This document shows, piece after piece, positions 1-11,728 of a stretch of DNA of 64,000 nt; the first letter of the stretch is position 1, and every line of letters begins with the position of its first letter. The notes under the pieces are model-generated. The model ran no database searches. It was given only the letters and a program-made list of their open reading frames with translations, and had not been told where the DNA came from. Origin of the DNA: Hawksworthiomyces lignivorus (taxonomy: Eukaryota > Ascomycota > Sordariomycetes > Ophiostomatales > Ophiostomataceae); assembly GCA_002917075.1 (NCBI GenBank), contig NTMA01000001.1, forward strand, positions 186,001-250,000, given 5' to 3'. The position numbers were made by a program, and so were the translations under genes.

Positions 1-387
1 CCTGGATCATGGCAGCTGAACTGTCGACGCCATGTAAACGGCCAGATCCCTGTGAAAGGAGCTCTGCGAACTGCAGGTCGATCACACCATCTGGACGTAG
101 GAATAACTGTTAAATTTCAAAAAGACAAGTGCATTGGTATTACAGGTCGGGAAAAAAAAGGCAAACTTACCACCACAGCCGATATCGAGGATAACATCGT
201 CTTTCTGCACGTCCAACCACCCAATCACCTTGCCTGCTAATTTTGGAACAAAGGAGGCCGAGTTTTGATAAGCCTGCGAAGTAGTTTGTCAGTGTAAGAG
301 GACGCCTTGCAGTCGCACCAAAGGGATGAGAATATGCTGAGAGCATCTTACGGTGGAAGACCAGTTGTCCTTCTGTTGGGTTGCCAT
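1..387 (-). CDS. Class I SAM-dependent methyltransferase, N-terminal part (cut by window edge)
   Basis: Model complement(join(<1..90,171..273,352..387)), 76 residues visible. Seen: exon 1 starts at the ATG at 387 in a good context (AAAATGGC) and gives MATQQKDNWSST. A GTAAGA intron with a CACTGAC branch and CGCAG acceptor leads to exon 2 (AYQNSASFVPKLAG and so on), and an 80-nt GTAAGT intron leads to exon 3. Joining exons 2 and 3 creates ILDIGCGDG, the class I methyltransferase motif I that binds SAM, followed by a GRLHGVDSS motif II-like strand. The reading frame is kept through both introns. The FVPKLAG...ILDIGCGDG layout is known from small fungal UbiE/Methyltransf_11 type enzymes. The substrate cannot be told because the C-terminal half lies outside the window. 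The family is fairly sure; the exact function is unknown. Confidence 0.8.
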
Positions 388-918
388 TTTGGCCTGAGAA
401 AGCGTCACTTTCTCTTTTTGCTTTATTGAACTACGAAAATATAACCGGAGTATGTATTCGATAACTGAGTATAGCTGAAACCACATAAATTCGCTGAAAG
501 GCTCTACTATCTCACTTATATACTTTGCATACCAGAGCCTCAACACAGCTCAAACCCCGCGTTTAGTGATGAATACCAGAATTGAAACTGTGTCAGCCAT
601 CTCTGGTGTTTCCGATTTCGGAGTTCTTTGAATATTAAGGGTTGTGGAAGTTCCTTAGTGCTAAATACTGGAAAAGGAACACAGAACGGAGTATCTGGAA
701 GCTAAAAATGGAACCCGCTCCCGCTAAAGCGTGTAAGTGGCCATTTGCCGCTTGCTCATTACGAATAGCAGAGATAATATGTACAAGTGCTCCGTAGTGT
801 CTCGACGTCTTGACGCTTTTGGAAGGCTAAGTGGCTGTTTACACAAGAAATGGATCACAGTAAATATACATCCTTACGAAGACGCTCGAAGCGCTGCAGG
901 CGGCCATTCACCGCTGTC
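388..918. other. Intergenic, methyltransferase promoter and amidase 3' flank
   Basis: 531 bases between the ATG of the methyltransferase and the stop of the amidase, both on minus. No convincing reading frame. One near match to the TACTCCGTA motif seen elsewhere in the window lies near 688 in reverse orientation. Confidence 0.5.
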
Positions 919-2903
919 TTAATCCAACTCAAGAAGCTGGTACTTGTCATCGCCGAGGGCATCCTCCACTCTCTTCATCACTGCCAGCACTTTCTCCTCC
1001 TCCAATCGCCGGCCTACGATCTGCACACCAACTGGCAGACCATGCATGGCCTCGGCGTCATAATGTTTCATTGCGCCTTGGGCGACGCCGTTGAGCTTAC
1101 GCAGCGAAAATCCGTCAGGGAGCTTGTCCTTGGTCTTGTCCACGTGCGTTACCGGAAGAATACCGCTTGTGTAGTCCAGCTGTGTTGTTGATAGCAAGTT
1201 AGCTTCCAGAAGCGATATCGGAACCAATAGCTCATAGAATGGAGACATCAGAGCATGTGTCATTGGAAAAAGGAGAGAGAGACAAGAAAACAAGAGAGCT
1301 CACCAAGTTGAATAGGAATGTGTAGCCGCAGCTGCTGACAGCATCGTGCATGGCGTCGTGGGGGAGAGCCGGTGTCGCATTGGGCGGCGTCACCAGCACG
1401 TCGATGTTGGCAGCGTCCCACCACTTGAACCAGCGCTCGCGATAGGCCTCGCGCTTGGCGACGAGCTGCCAGTTCTCAAAGGCACTCTTTGCGCCCCAGT
1501 CGCGGACCAGTCCAGCCCACACGGCGTCGCGCCGCACATAGCGCACCCAGAGGTAGTAGAGGTAGCGCAGCGGCGAGGGCAGCTGAGCCAGGCGCCGCAT
1601 CTGGAGGGCGCCGGCGTCGAGCCACTCGCCCCAGCGGCGCGGCACCTCGTACGTCTGGCAGCCGTCGGCGTTGAGGAGCAGCGCAGCAAGGCGAAGGGCC
1701 TCATACATATCGGGCGGAGGGTGAGGCAGGCCGGGGCCGAAGGCGACAACCTCGTGGCCCTCAGCGCGCAGGGCGTCGGCGACCATGTCGACGGCGCGGC
1801 GGCACGCCGGGCTCGGGTCGACGACGCCGTCGGTGGTCAGCACGCCGACGCGCAGGGTGCGGCCGGGATCGGCATAGGTGCGCACGGCGGCATCGCTCCA
1901 GGGGAGGCGGTGCACGGAGTAGTCGTAGCGCCAGGGCTCCATGGACACCACGGCGCGCGTAAAGTAGGCCAGGTCGCCCAGCGTGCGCGCCATGGGGCTG
2001 TAGACGCTGGGCACGCCCTCCTGGCCGGGCATGCTGGTGCGGAAGGACATCTTGGGCCAGCGTCCCGTGGCGCAGCGCAAGCTGTAGCAGCCAGACCAGT
2101 GCGCCGGCAGCCGCACGCTGCCGGCCACATCGCTGCCGATCGCGATGCGGCTGCCGCCCATCGCGAGCAGCGCCGACTCGCCGCCCGTAGACCCACCCGG
2201 CGAGTACCGCGAATTGTGCGGGTTCGTGCAGCGGCCCCACACGTCGTTGGTCGACTCAAAGCTCAACAGCGTGATCGGCATGTTGGTCTTGACGAACGGC
2301 ACGGCGCCCGCATCCTTGAGCAACCGCACCACCGCGCCGTCCTCGGCCTGCTCCTGGTGCGTGAAGCTGCTGTAGCCCACCGTCGCGTCGTAGCCACCCA
2401 CTACCACCGTGTCCTTGAGGCTCACCGGCATACCCGCCAGCGGGCCTTTGAGGTTGATCGGGCCCTCGTCGCTATCGCTGTCACTGTCACTGCTGCTCTC
2501 GCGGAGCCATTCTTCGGCTGAGGCGATCATGATCTCTGTGAGGCAGTTGGTTTTCTGGTGTGCCTTGAGTGCCGCCTTGCCGTAGGAGAGAAGCACGTCT
2601 GCGGGCTTCGCCGCGCCGGACTGCACATCCTTCACCAGCTCCGCAACTGGCTTAGACAGCGTCTTGCGGTCTTCCCATGTGAGAGGCTCATGGTAGCTGG
2701 GAGGTAGCGCGCGGATGCGTTCTAGACGCTGCGCCTGCTTGAACTGGCTGGAGAGCTTTTAATATACCAATACTATGAAAGGGGAAAAAACTATCCCCGT
2801 CAAAAACAAAATTGGGTTGAGTTGCTTTTAAGGGAGGGGAGGGTGGGAAACCATACCAGTCTTTCTTATGTTGAAGCCCGAGGAACGAAGACATGGTGGT
2901 CAC
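919..2903 (-). CDS. Amidase (amidase signature family)
   Basis: Model complement(join(919..1179,1304..2747,2857..2903)), 583 residues, or 580 if the second ATG (2894) is used. It hydrolyses a carboxamide bond to acid and ammonia through the Ser-Ser-Lys triad. Seen: Lys127 in SLKDT, cis-Ser202 in GGSTGGES and nucleophile Ser226 in GSDVAGS. The C-terminal exon carries DYTSGILPVTHV and GLPVGVQIVGR, both typical of fungal acetamidase-like enzymes. Intron 1 (GTATGG, 2856..2748) and intron 2 (GTGAGC, 1303..1180) both keep frame; the second restores FNL-LDYTSG, which is expected in the family. Length fits the family (about 550-600). Odd: a Ser-Asp run (SSSDSDSDSDEG) sits just before the catalytic core. 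No signal peptide, so probably cytosolic. The substrate is not evident; acetamide, formamide or aryl amides are all possible. Confidence 0.88.
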
Positions 2904-3613
2904 TGATAAGCCGTCGAAGATGGTGTAGTTTAGCTACAATGCATTTGATAATATATCACTTTGACAGGACAATGTTAGAGTTCAAGAAAGCCAAGCAGAA
3001 TCAAACCAGAAAAATACTCTTTCTGCCAACTTGTTCTGCTTGTGCGTTGTCCGCCAATTCAATCGGAAGTGAAGTCAAGCCCCGCAACTGGTCTCATGCA
3101 CCGAAGCTGCAACATAGGGCAGTAGTAGATAACGATGGTGAGAAAGAGCAAGGGCTAATGAGAGGGGAAGAGCATTATGCCGCTAGAAGCCGACATCGTC
3201 TCTTCATGTGAGCCTATTCTCAGCGAGAACAGCAATTAAGGTTACTCTTTCCTTTTAGGGAATTAATACACGCGCCGCACTTTTTTTTTTAAATAGAGGC
3301 GCCGTCCCCCACATAACACTGTTTCTTGATTTGTCCAAACCTCACTAATCCATTTCTTCACCTTAAAAAAAACTACTACTAAAAGCAGTATAATATAACT
3401 ATAGAGGATACATTGCTTAAAACCATGTAAAATTCATGCACAGAAGAGTTTCTCATAGAAGCGGTAAAAGAGCAAAATAAATTGAAATCTACTAGATAGA
3501 GAATTAGACATAAAACTAGTTATGTGATTGTTTCAAAGTGCTGTTCTTTTCTTTTCTTTTCTTTTTTAAATAATTTTTTAATGATATTTCCTTCAAGAAA
3601 TCCAGCTGTTGGG

Positions 3614-3929
3614 TTAGGTCTTTATGCAATAAATGACTGCAACTTTACAGGTAGACAGTGGGCAGTATTGTCCAGAGGAGACGGCGCCTTTACTAAAAAT
3701 GTGCAGCGCATGTATTAATTTCCTTCCTTTTACGGTAGACCCACAGCTTGGTCTTTCTGTTTTCCTGTCAGTGTAAATGGCCATTTCTCCTTTAGGCAAG
3801 TTGAGGTTGATGCAAGGGGTTTCCCCAAGTTGCTTGTCAAATCTGACGACGACACAACTAAATTCATTCTGAACTATGTTTTCATCTTGATATGACACTT
3901 TACACTGTATCTCTTTCCTAAGAATCTCT
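3614..3929 (-). other. Cysteine-rich open frame, possible orphan exon
   Basis: Minus-strand open frame with no ATG near its 5' end. It opens just after a plausible acceptor (TGTGACAG) at 3930 and runs about 104 codons to a stop at 3614. It holds six or more cysteines and an alternating hydrophobic/polar stretch (FSCVVVRF, CINLNLP) resembling beta strands. It could be the second exon of a small secreted protein, but no signal-peptide exon was found within 400 bases upstream. It may also be chance. No family recognised. Confidence 0.15.
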
Positions 3930-6239
3930 CTGTCACATACGCCATATTTTTATTTCCTCCGGCCATATCTCCACCTGGTGTGAATTCAATTGATTAGTTG
4001 GGTTCATACAAGCCATGCGGACGACCAAATTAGCAGCAAGGCTGATAAGAGAACAGGGGAACAAAAAAAAAATAAACCCAAGTGACAAGAGAAAGACAGA
4101 CAGTCTCTATGACGCAGCAGGAAAGAATACCGTATTTACCTTATCACATGGTAAATTGAGTTACGAAGTTTGCTCAGTGCTCAGTTTTACCCAGAGTATG
4201 TTTGGTTCTGAGCATGTCTCTTGACATTTTCTTATTGGGGCTGGCTATACAGAGATATCGATAACCAATTCTGGTATGGGCGTTCCCTAGATGGACATTT
4301 TAATTTGAGGAACCGCGCAGCACGCGAAGAAGAGATAAAATAAGCAGAAGAAGAATTGAGACATATCAAGCGTGAGAAAGATAAGAGGGGGGTTACATGA
4401 AGTGATGAAAGACAAAAAAATAAAAGTATCTAATTGAGAAAACAAGGTGGAGTTCCTCCGACAAGAAAACATCAAACATCTTGCTCGAGACAACGGCCTC
4501 TTACAGGGAACCACGGTTAGGTTTGGATGTTGAACTAATTGACTCGTTTAGTGATCTTTACTGGTCGCCGTACCGAAGTTAATATGAATGTCAAGCCATG
4601 TGAATATCTACGCATGAGATCCTCAACGTACAAGTCGTCAGTTTACGACCGTCGCCGATGGGGTCATCAATCGTGCGGCAACAGCTCCTGTCTAATTTCG
4701 CATGCATTGTCAAAGTTTGTTCGCGAAGGACGACGCATTGTTTCCCCAACAATTTTGTCAGTGCTTACTAGCCCCTCTCTGATTCATTGTGTGGCACCTG
4801 TTCGTGATATCGGCGACCTGACCCAGCCAACTGCCCGTGCGATGCTCTGACCAGCCGCTTCGCCATCGGCCTCCGAACCCGCCATTCTGCAATTCTGTTT
4901 TGTGGTTACCTCTACCGCCGCAATTGGGAGCCAATATGTGGTGATAAGGTAGGAAGAGAATTGCCTTTTTTGAAGTAGGAAGGTAATATTAACCACCCCA
5001 GTTCTTCTCGTTTGTGCACATCACTTTGCAGTTGGATGTGCTTCGTTCACCTTGGCTGCTTGTGCTTCATGGTGGACCCTTGCTATTAATCCCCCATGCA
5101 CCCCCCGGACCATCCGCTATTCGTCAGTACCCCAGTACTAGCTGAAGTCCCGTTCTATGCAATAGATGAAGCAGCACTGCGTTTGATTTTAAGTCAATAG
5201 ACCGCAGACTGCAGAAGGCGCATTTGTTGGCCCCCGAATGTCATCGAACCTGTGAAATACACAATCAATCATACATAGACGGAGCGATGCCGGCATAAAC
5301 GTCACTTTACGTATTTGTCTTGCTGGCGTTGGCTTGTTCTCGCACATGCATCGCACCTTGCCAGAGGGGAAGTACATTGGCAAGTTCAGCTGAGGTCTTG
5401 GTTATTAGTTATGCTCCTTGAGTGTTAATTCTCAAATTTGATTTTTGAGGACTTTTGTATGTCGATGTTCCTAGAAAGATGAATGTCGTCTTCGGGATGA
5501 AGGCACAATGGTGAGGAGATGGCACATGATTTGCAGATGAAGCGAGTTCATCATCTAAGTTCTTCTGGCCGCATATCTTTCGACCTGACGGCATACGCTT
5601 GCGCCCTGGCCAGGACACGGTCCGCATGTAACCCAAGGCCCTGTGTATATTTCCTGATTTGTACTGTTTTTCTTTTTCTCTCTTTTGTCTTTATTTTTCA
5701 GTTTGCTGGCCTTCGCTAGCGCATCCTGCGGGGTGGCTGTCGATTCTACACAAGCAAATGTACAGACTACCATCACCCTCGAAATTTCGGTTCCAAGCCG
5801 TCGGGTCGGCGATGGAGACCACGGCGCTTAATGAACTCCATCTGTTGGCCGCGCTTCAACCATCTCGGTTCAAATCTTCGCCCGACGTCTTCGATTCTGC
5901 TCTTCGTCAACAAGCTTACTTTGTGCATCGCCTCTGATCCCTTTCTTTGTTTAATCTGTCTCCTTGTTTCTGTCTTGGTTAGCTCTGTGCACCAACTTAG
6001 AACATAATAAAGGAGGTGCCGTTGGTGGACTGTTGGCATACGATGTTGGCCGTTTCCCCTTTTCCATTCATCCATTTGCACTTTTTTTCGGTCTTTGCTT
6101 TCGTATTGTTATTCAGGGCCGCTTCATTTTTACCAGAATCCCACCCAACGCCAACAATGAGACCGCCTGATCTATTATTCTTGCTCAACGGTGGAAGTTG
6201 GCAAAAGCTGCCAATGCATAAGCGCGTTACAAATGACAG

Positions 6240-6485
6240 ATGAGGTGGAAAGGCTGTGCTATGGCGGTTGTGGTGCATTTTCAGCAGTCACAGGCGAGCT
6301 TGGAGCTCAAACGACGCATCCTTGACAAGTTGGCGGGTATGGTGGAGTGCCAGAGAACAATAATCGAGCGCTTATCTAAATCAGGCAGTTTCATTCATTC
6401 ATGTGCCGCTGCCATGAACCTCGTCTTGACTGGGGAATGGCTGTATTGTTGCTGCACATGCATCTATGTACAAAGTACGAACTGA
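6240..6485 (+). CDS. Hypothetical small protein, weak coding signal
   Basis: 81 codons from an ATG. The first two thirds read as a charged helix (SLELKRRILDKLAG, CQRTIIERLSKSG) with mostly G/C third positions; the tail is cysteine- and tryptophan-rich and looks non-coding. It could be a relic of a helical domain or chance. No start context, intron or homologous family is recognised. Confidence 0.15.
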   Translation: MRWKGCAMAVVVHFQQSQASLELKRRILDKLAGMVECQRTIIERLSKSGSFIHSCAAAMNLVLTGEWLYCCCTCIYVQSTN

Positions 6486-6854
6486 CATGTCGTCACGGAG
6501 TGTTCGACTATTAAAGAAAATATCGCCATTAGCACAGACAAAAGCTAAACCCGGCTAGCTCACCTGCCCGGCTTGCCCGGGGAGGTGCAGCTGTCAGGGC
6601 TACGTTTGGGTTTGGGCACAATAGAGTCTGTAGACGCTCTTCTGCGGCCAACTATCCCAGTCCTTGTCTTTTTCGATGCCAGATTTACAGTCTGCAATCG
6701 TTCTACGCCGCACAAGTACCTGTTCTTGGAAGGCTGCATACTTCGCTTGCTTCAGCAATGTGAGATGGACAACAGAAATGGGGGGAAGAAGTACTAGTTC
6801 GTCTCAATTCGTAGTGATTTGGCGCCGCTACGCGAGAGCCGAAGCTATGCTGGT

Positions 6855-7157
6855 TTAGTGAATCTCAAACGAAAAACCATTTAATAACCACAGCCAACTA
6901 GTTGCGCCCTCTTTTTCAATTTCCCTCACTTTTGCGCCAGGGCAACAACAGAATAACTTCTCACGTCCAGGGGGCCATTTCTGCAAGCAAATGACCAACG
7001 GCTGTAGGTAGAAAATTCTTCCGTCGTTCTCGTAGAAATGGGTCGGTCCAACACGGTATGGAAGCAGACAGGTGCTGTCGTCTGTGCCTGTCACAACGGT
7101 CTCTCTCATTACTGCTGCCACAACATGGGGGTATAGTTTTCCTCGCCTTCCTGGCAT
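6855..7157 (-). CDS. Hypothetical 100-residue protein, weak coding signal
   Basis: Open frame from the ATG at 7157. It contains HVVAAVMRETVVTGTDDSTC and PTHFYENDGRIFYLQPL, compositions that look protein-like rather than random, and ends FSFEIH. The ATG follows directly on an acceptor-like ATTAACTCAACAG, so this may be an internal exon whose 5' partner I could not find. A duplicated 12-mer (ACAAGCTCTTGC) lies upstream near 7250-7280. No domain is recognised. Confidence 0.22.
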   Translation of the reverse strand: MPGRRGKLYPHVVAAVMRETVVTGTDDSTCLLPYRVGPTHFYENDGRIFYLQPLVICLQKWPPGREKLFCCCPGAKVREIEKEGATSWLWLLNGFSFEIH

Positions 7158-8539
7158 CTGTTGAGTTAATATTTGCACACCTCACACCAGATGTCCGGCT
7201 GTAACGATGGCGATGGTTGTGCAAGACTAGGATCAAAATTGAACCGAGCGCAAGAGCTTGTAGCAAGAGCTTGTATTTACATCAGTCGTTATATCTCCAA
7301 GTCAGCCGTGGTACATAGACAAGGTACGGTAATTCATTTAGCTCATAGCTCTTTTACAGCTACATCTAAACTGGCATACAAGTCTTCGTGATAACAAATA
7401 GCTGTATGCACAGCGAAATGGCATACATTCCTGTGAAATTTTATTATTATTTGGTTTGTTTTTGGTTATGATTTTTATTGATTTTATCTTTGTTTGTTGT
7501 ATGCTTCTTACTTGTTTTTTAAGATGGTTGTCTTCGCCTGCCACGTGCACAGTGAGCTTCTCTCTCTTTGTGACAGAGGATCTTCTAGAAGATCTACCCA
7601 TACAAGAGCCAACCTTACACGGAAAGCATACAGAATGCTACAAGTTCTTCTATGGGGTCTCGTGTTTAAGCCTGTTGGTGCCTCATGGTGTTGAGGGGGT
7701 GTCGCCTCATGACGCTATCTAACCGTTCCATAAGGTTAACTACGGTAGATCAACACACCTCCCGGCTTGGTCTTGAAGGTAGTCCTATATGACCATTGGG
7801 CTATTCTATTTAACTCTTGGTCCTCCAACGGCTTTTGACTCGTGCCATTTCCTTCTTTGTTTCTTGTTTGCCTCTCATCTTAACACCCCTCCTCCCATTC
7901 GTGCCAGCCCCGAACTCATCCCCTTCACCCCCTTTCCCATCTTAACGCGAATAGCGCTATCTCCCCTTGCCCAGTTGCAAACCTCGGTCGACTGAAATGG
8001 TGGTCGAATCCATGATTACGACGCCATGTACAGTTGATCAATAGCTGCCGCATAGGACGAAGCGTCCTGAGGCGAATCGATACAGTCCATGCCCAGTCCA
8101 ATACGAACGCACCAAATCCGTCTGTGATGAAGCAAAAATATTTTTTGTGACTGCAAGGCCATACAAATAATCCAGGCTCAAACCTCTCATTTTTCTATGT
8201 CCCCATCTACACAAAATCATATATATATGTGCGCATACACATGCATACGCATATATAACCAGTCTATTCTCATCCTCCTTCTGCCAGGAGGATATCATTT
8301 TCTTGAATATTATTTCCCGCTTCCTCTCTTAACATAAAAGGAGAAGGCTTGAAGGCACTCGGTTACATATTTCATCATCACGGGCACCAGTGAAAAGTAC
8401 TTGTCGTGGCGTTCTCTCTTTTCGAGCCACTTTGTGTCTTGGCCGCCTTTGAAGCAGCTGTGGAGACGAAAATTATCCTTTTCATCATCACCCTTTATAT
8501 TCAAAATATCCTACGAAGCCTTTATCTATTTCTTTCAAC

Positions 8540-9274
8540 ATGAACACAAATCTAGCACTGCGGGATATAATTAGGGACGCCATGGCTTCTGCCGCCGGCG
8601 AGAGGCTTCCAGACTGGGATCCGCCCGAGAACTGGCACCCTCTTCTTCGGCTTCATCCATCGTTCTGGTCGTACATGTATCAGTATCTCGACTACGCCGA
8701 TATCGTCCGACTGTCTCAGCTGAGCAAACAATTCCATGCAGTTCGAGTCGAAAACTACCTCCCTTGGACCCTCCGCACAGCCATCGTGGCAAGCCGAGAT
8801 CGCGAGTCCAGTCTCATCGCACGGCCTCGGGGCCAGCAGCAGCGCTTTGCTTGCTACCTGTGCTTTAGAATAAGAGATGCTCAAGACTTTCAATCATCAC
8901 TTGTAACTCATGCGAGAGTGCGCAAACGTGACCCATACACGGGCAGGCGCACGTTCGACCTTGTCGCCGAGCCACCGCACGACTTGAACATTGTGCAACC
9001 GCCGTCGATTTCATCGTCGCCAGTCACTGGGTACGGCTTTTGGTCGCAGTCTAGATGGCAACCGCACCCACCTGGTGCAAATGTCGACCAGATCGAGACC
9101 CTTCGTAGATACTGCATAGAGTGTGCATTGCAGACGGGTCTATTAACAAGGGGCGATGTTTTCACACCACGTGTGGGTCAAAAACTATGGGTGTGCGAGT
9201 GCCCGAGAGCGCATGCGGAGGGAGTTGGACGATGTCCAACTTGTCTTATGCCTACTGTTTATAGAGCTCCATAG
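8540..9274 (+). CDS. F-box-like protein with cysteine (putative zinc) motifs
   Basis: Single exon, 244 residues. Residues about 33-75 (HPLLRLHPSFWSYMYQYLDY, then DIVRLSQLSKQF) fit the N-terminal F-box pattern of fungal proteins: hydrophobic helix, L-x-Y-x-D followed by LSxxSKxF. F-box proteins bind Skp1 and recruit substrates to SCF ubiquitin ligases. Downstream are spaced cysteine pairs CYLC, CIEC and CEC...CPTC, suggesting a zinc-bound substrate-facing domain, as is common in fungal F-box proteins with a Cys-rich tail. The start is the first ATG of the frame (CAACATGAAC). Substrate and biology are unknown. F-box assignment is likely but rests on pattern only. Confidence 0.7.
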   Translation: MNTNLALRDIIRDAMASAAGERLPDWDPPENWHPLLRLHPSFWSYMYQYLDYADIVRLSQLSKQFHAVRVENYLPWTLRTAIVASRDRESSLIARPRGQQQRFACYLCFRIRDAQDFQSSLVTHARVRKRDPYTGRRTFDLVAEPPHDLNIVQPPSISSSPVTGYGFWSQSRWQPHPPGANVDQIETLRRYCIECALQTGLLTRGDVFTPRVGQKLWVCECPRAHAEGVGRCPTCLMPTVYRAP

Positions 9275-9499
9275 GTTACTCTGGTTGGAAGCCGCTCTAT
9301 GGTCTCCTTTTGCGCTTTTTCTTTTTCTCCTCTCCGGCTTTACATCTGTCTTTACCGTTCAACTCTTCAATGCACTTCTTCTACTAGTAAATGGCTCTGA
9401 CATTACGCTGCTTTTGCATTTTTCAAGAGCATATTTTGTATATTTAGCTTTATTCTCTTCAAATCGTTTTCTTCCCTATTGCTCTCATTAAGTATTTGC

Positions 9500-9550
9500 C
9501 TTCTTCTTCTTCTTCTTCTCCTTCTCCTTCTCCTTTTCCTTCTCTCTCTC
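9500..9550. repeat. (CTT)n / (CTC)n microsatellite tract
   Basis: A run of CTT/TTC triplets followed by CTC/TTC triplets, in the 3' flank of the F-box-like gene. Read directly from the sequence. Confidence 0.9.
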
Positions 9551-10777
9551 TTATTTTATTTTTTTACTTTTAGAAATTTAAGATATATGTATCTCTTTCA
9601 GTTTATTTCTCGGGTAGCATTTCTGATCTTGAAATAGGTTAGAGAGAAAAAAAAATTGTAAAATGCGAATTGTTTGAAGAGGATCGGGTTTCGTTTGACA
9701 TATTGTTCAGGGAAGAAATTATAAAAGATGGTTTTCCCGGCTTTGTTAACAATAGAATCTGTTAATTCTTCAACATTACGTACCTTTGGACTTGTCTTAG
9801 CCCATAGGTGCTGTTTCCTGACACCTTGCTCTTCGTTTGATGAGTGGAACACAATGCAATGTATGTGAACAGCAAGACGTCGAGAACAACAGGGTATGCT
9901 GTAGACCTGTGCTGAACTTTCATTCGAGTACTAAGAATGCAGAGAAATCAAAAATATGCAGTGCGGGAGCATCACACTGTATTTCTACGTGCCTATCTAC
10001 CACTGACTTCCATTGTCAGCAGACCGCCCTTTGTCGCAGCACCCTTGCGATTGCATCCGTGTCCTCCAAAATGAAATCTTGTGCCGTGTGATCTGCTAGA
10101 GCGTTGGTTTTATTACCGCTCGGCACCGAGAAGTGAAGAAAAGAAAGAGATGGCAGAGCCAACAGCGTATGATTTCTTGGCAAATACAAGAAGCAGCGCC
10201 AAACGCAAGTGGCAAGGGCTATACCTACAGGGCAACAAGCAGCGGAACGTGCCGTCTTTTGCGAAAGTCTCCTAACCAAGGAAACTGCACAAAGGAAAAT
10301 GTTTGCCCGATATGCATGCTGACTGGCATTGGGGGCCGAGAGTTGAGTAATGGTGGTGATATATCAGCTGGGGGGGGGGCTCTCATATCCCGGCCAAACT
10401 GTTACAAAGTCATCACACCAGTGATGGCCATGAAAATAAAATGAAATAAAACAACAACATGGGCAGTTAACGACAGGGACCTCTGACCGAATAAATATCC
10501 TAGGGCAACACTTGGGCTGTTGGTTCTATAATGGATCTCTCTATCCTCAATTCCTAGGTGACATTTAAGAGGAGTATTGTGTGATTCATTTCTTAATGTT
10601 CTTTATGTGGTAAACGAGCAATGGAAAAGGGCACCGAAGAAGGTGAAAATGAAAGCTAACAAGAATGATATATTTGCATGATGCTTTGGAAATTGAGCAC
10701 ACGAATAAGTTGAGATCTTTCTAACTATAATTATCCCACACAAAAATGCTCACGGGAAAAATTTCCTCTTTAGATCA

Positions 10778-10986
10778 ATCAACATAAATTTATGCGGACC
10801 GCAAAAGTAATCCTCTGAGAAACATTGTGAATAAAAAAGCCATTTATATCGACATACGTCTTAAAAAAAATTTAGTTGAAAAGGGGCTTCAGGCTTTATT
10901 CTCTTTATAAGCACATTTAATATAGATTTGTTGGTGCTATGAGCTTGCAAGTATTACTTTTGCGGTTCGCATAAATTTATGTTGAT
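10778..10986. mobile_element. MITE-like element with 34-bp terminal inverted repeats
   Basis: The first 34 bases (10778..10811) and the reverse complement of the last 34 (10953..10986) match with one mismatch: GCGGACCGC at the left is GCGAACCGC at the right. The outer ends read ATCAACATAAATTTATG, itself holding the palindrome CATAAATTTATG. The 141-bp interior is AT-rich and has no open frame. Size, TIR length and lack of coding capacity fit a miniature inverted-repeat transposable element of Tc1/mariner-like type, but no clear target-site duplication is visible at the edges I chose, so the true ends may differ by some bases. The full-length source element is not in the window. Confidence 0.65.
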
Positions 10987-11728
10987 GGAGCCTGCTTAAA
11001 GGGTGGGCTTATGTGCTCTTATAGCACAGCCGCGGTGTTTTGTGTAGACTAATTGACTAGCATTTTTTTTTAACTAATTGGCTTGTAAGGACTCTTTTAA
11101 ATCGTGAAGATGGTTTGATATTTTTCTCTGAAATACAACACAGGGTTCGTAAAGAACCTTCAATACCATGAACATCTAATTCACGTAAACTGGCATTCAG
11201 TTTGACATCGATTCAAGCACATGGATGTGGACGCTGTGTTGTTGAAAAATGTCACCTGCCATCCGGGGGCCTAACTGAGACAGAAGGGCTTTTCGTACAA
11301 AACGAAAAGCGTTTGCTGTTCCTAGGCTGAAGTGAGAGAAAAGTGAGAATCCCCTCCCCCAAAACTACGCAGCAGTTTGGCAAGGGCGCGATGCACCGAT
11401 ACAGAGACGGGTTGAAGTACAAAGCAGGTGCTTAAAAAAGATAATTACAGGAGGAGTCTAGAAATATGCATCCATGAGTCTGTCAATGAAATCTTGTGGT
11501 ACCTCCCATTGACGCTCTCGAATAACCTTCTCGAAAGGTCCACATTCTCTGATTTTCTTCAATTTGTATATATCAGGGCATTTTTTCAGTTAACATCGGC
11601 AAGACTCGCCTGTTTCCCTCGTAGCCTGCCCTCTTCGATGCTTGATTCCCAGCTTCGAAGCACATCCATGCGACCGAGGCGCGAAAGCCAGTTCAGCAGC
11701 TGACCCGATCTCTCTGCCGGGCTGCGCG

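Larger units (their letters stand above)
2904..8539. other. Gene-poor interval of 5.6 kb
   Basis: A mostly AT-rich stretch without a gene I can defend. Homopolymer A/T runs are common (for example near 3281, 3560 and 4066). Three short coding-like fragments are listed separately (3614..3929 minus, 6240..6485 plus, 6855..7157 minus). No tRNA B-box with a foldable cloverleaf was recognised. The left end, 2904 to about 3400, should hold the amidase promoter, and the right end, about 8000-8539, the promoter of the F-box-like gene. Confidence 0.5.
9275..11728. other. Intergenic, AT-rich, contains a TIR element
   Basis: No gene seen. Contents: a pyrimidine (TTC)n/(TCC)n tract, the inverted-repeat element at 10778..10986, and a short hairpin near 11288-11310 (GCTTTTCGT with ACGAAAAGC five bases apart). 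The part from about 10440 to 11260 is the most AT-rich of this interval. Confidence 0.5.

Noticed and set aside
1346..2521. 391-codon plus-strand frame opposite the amidase
   Set aside because: His/Arg/Ala-rich shadow of a GC-rich gene; the minus strand has a complete amidase signature in frame.
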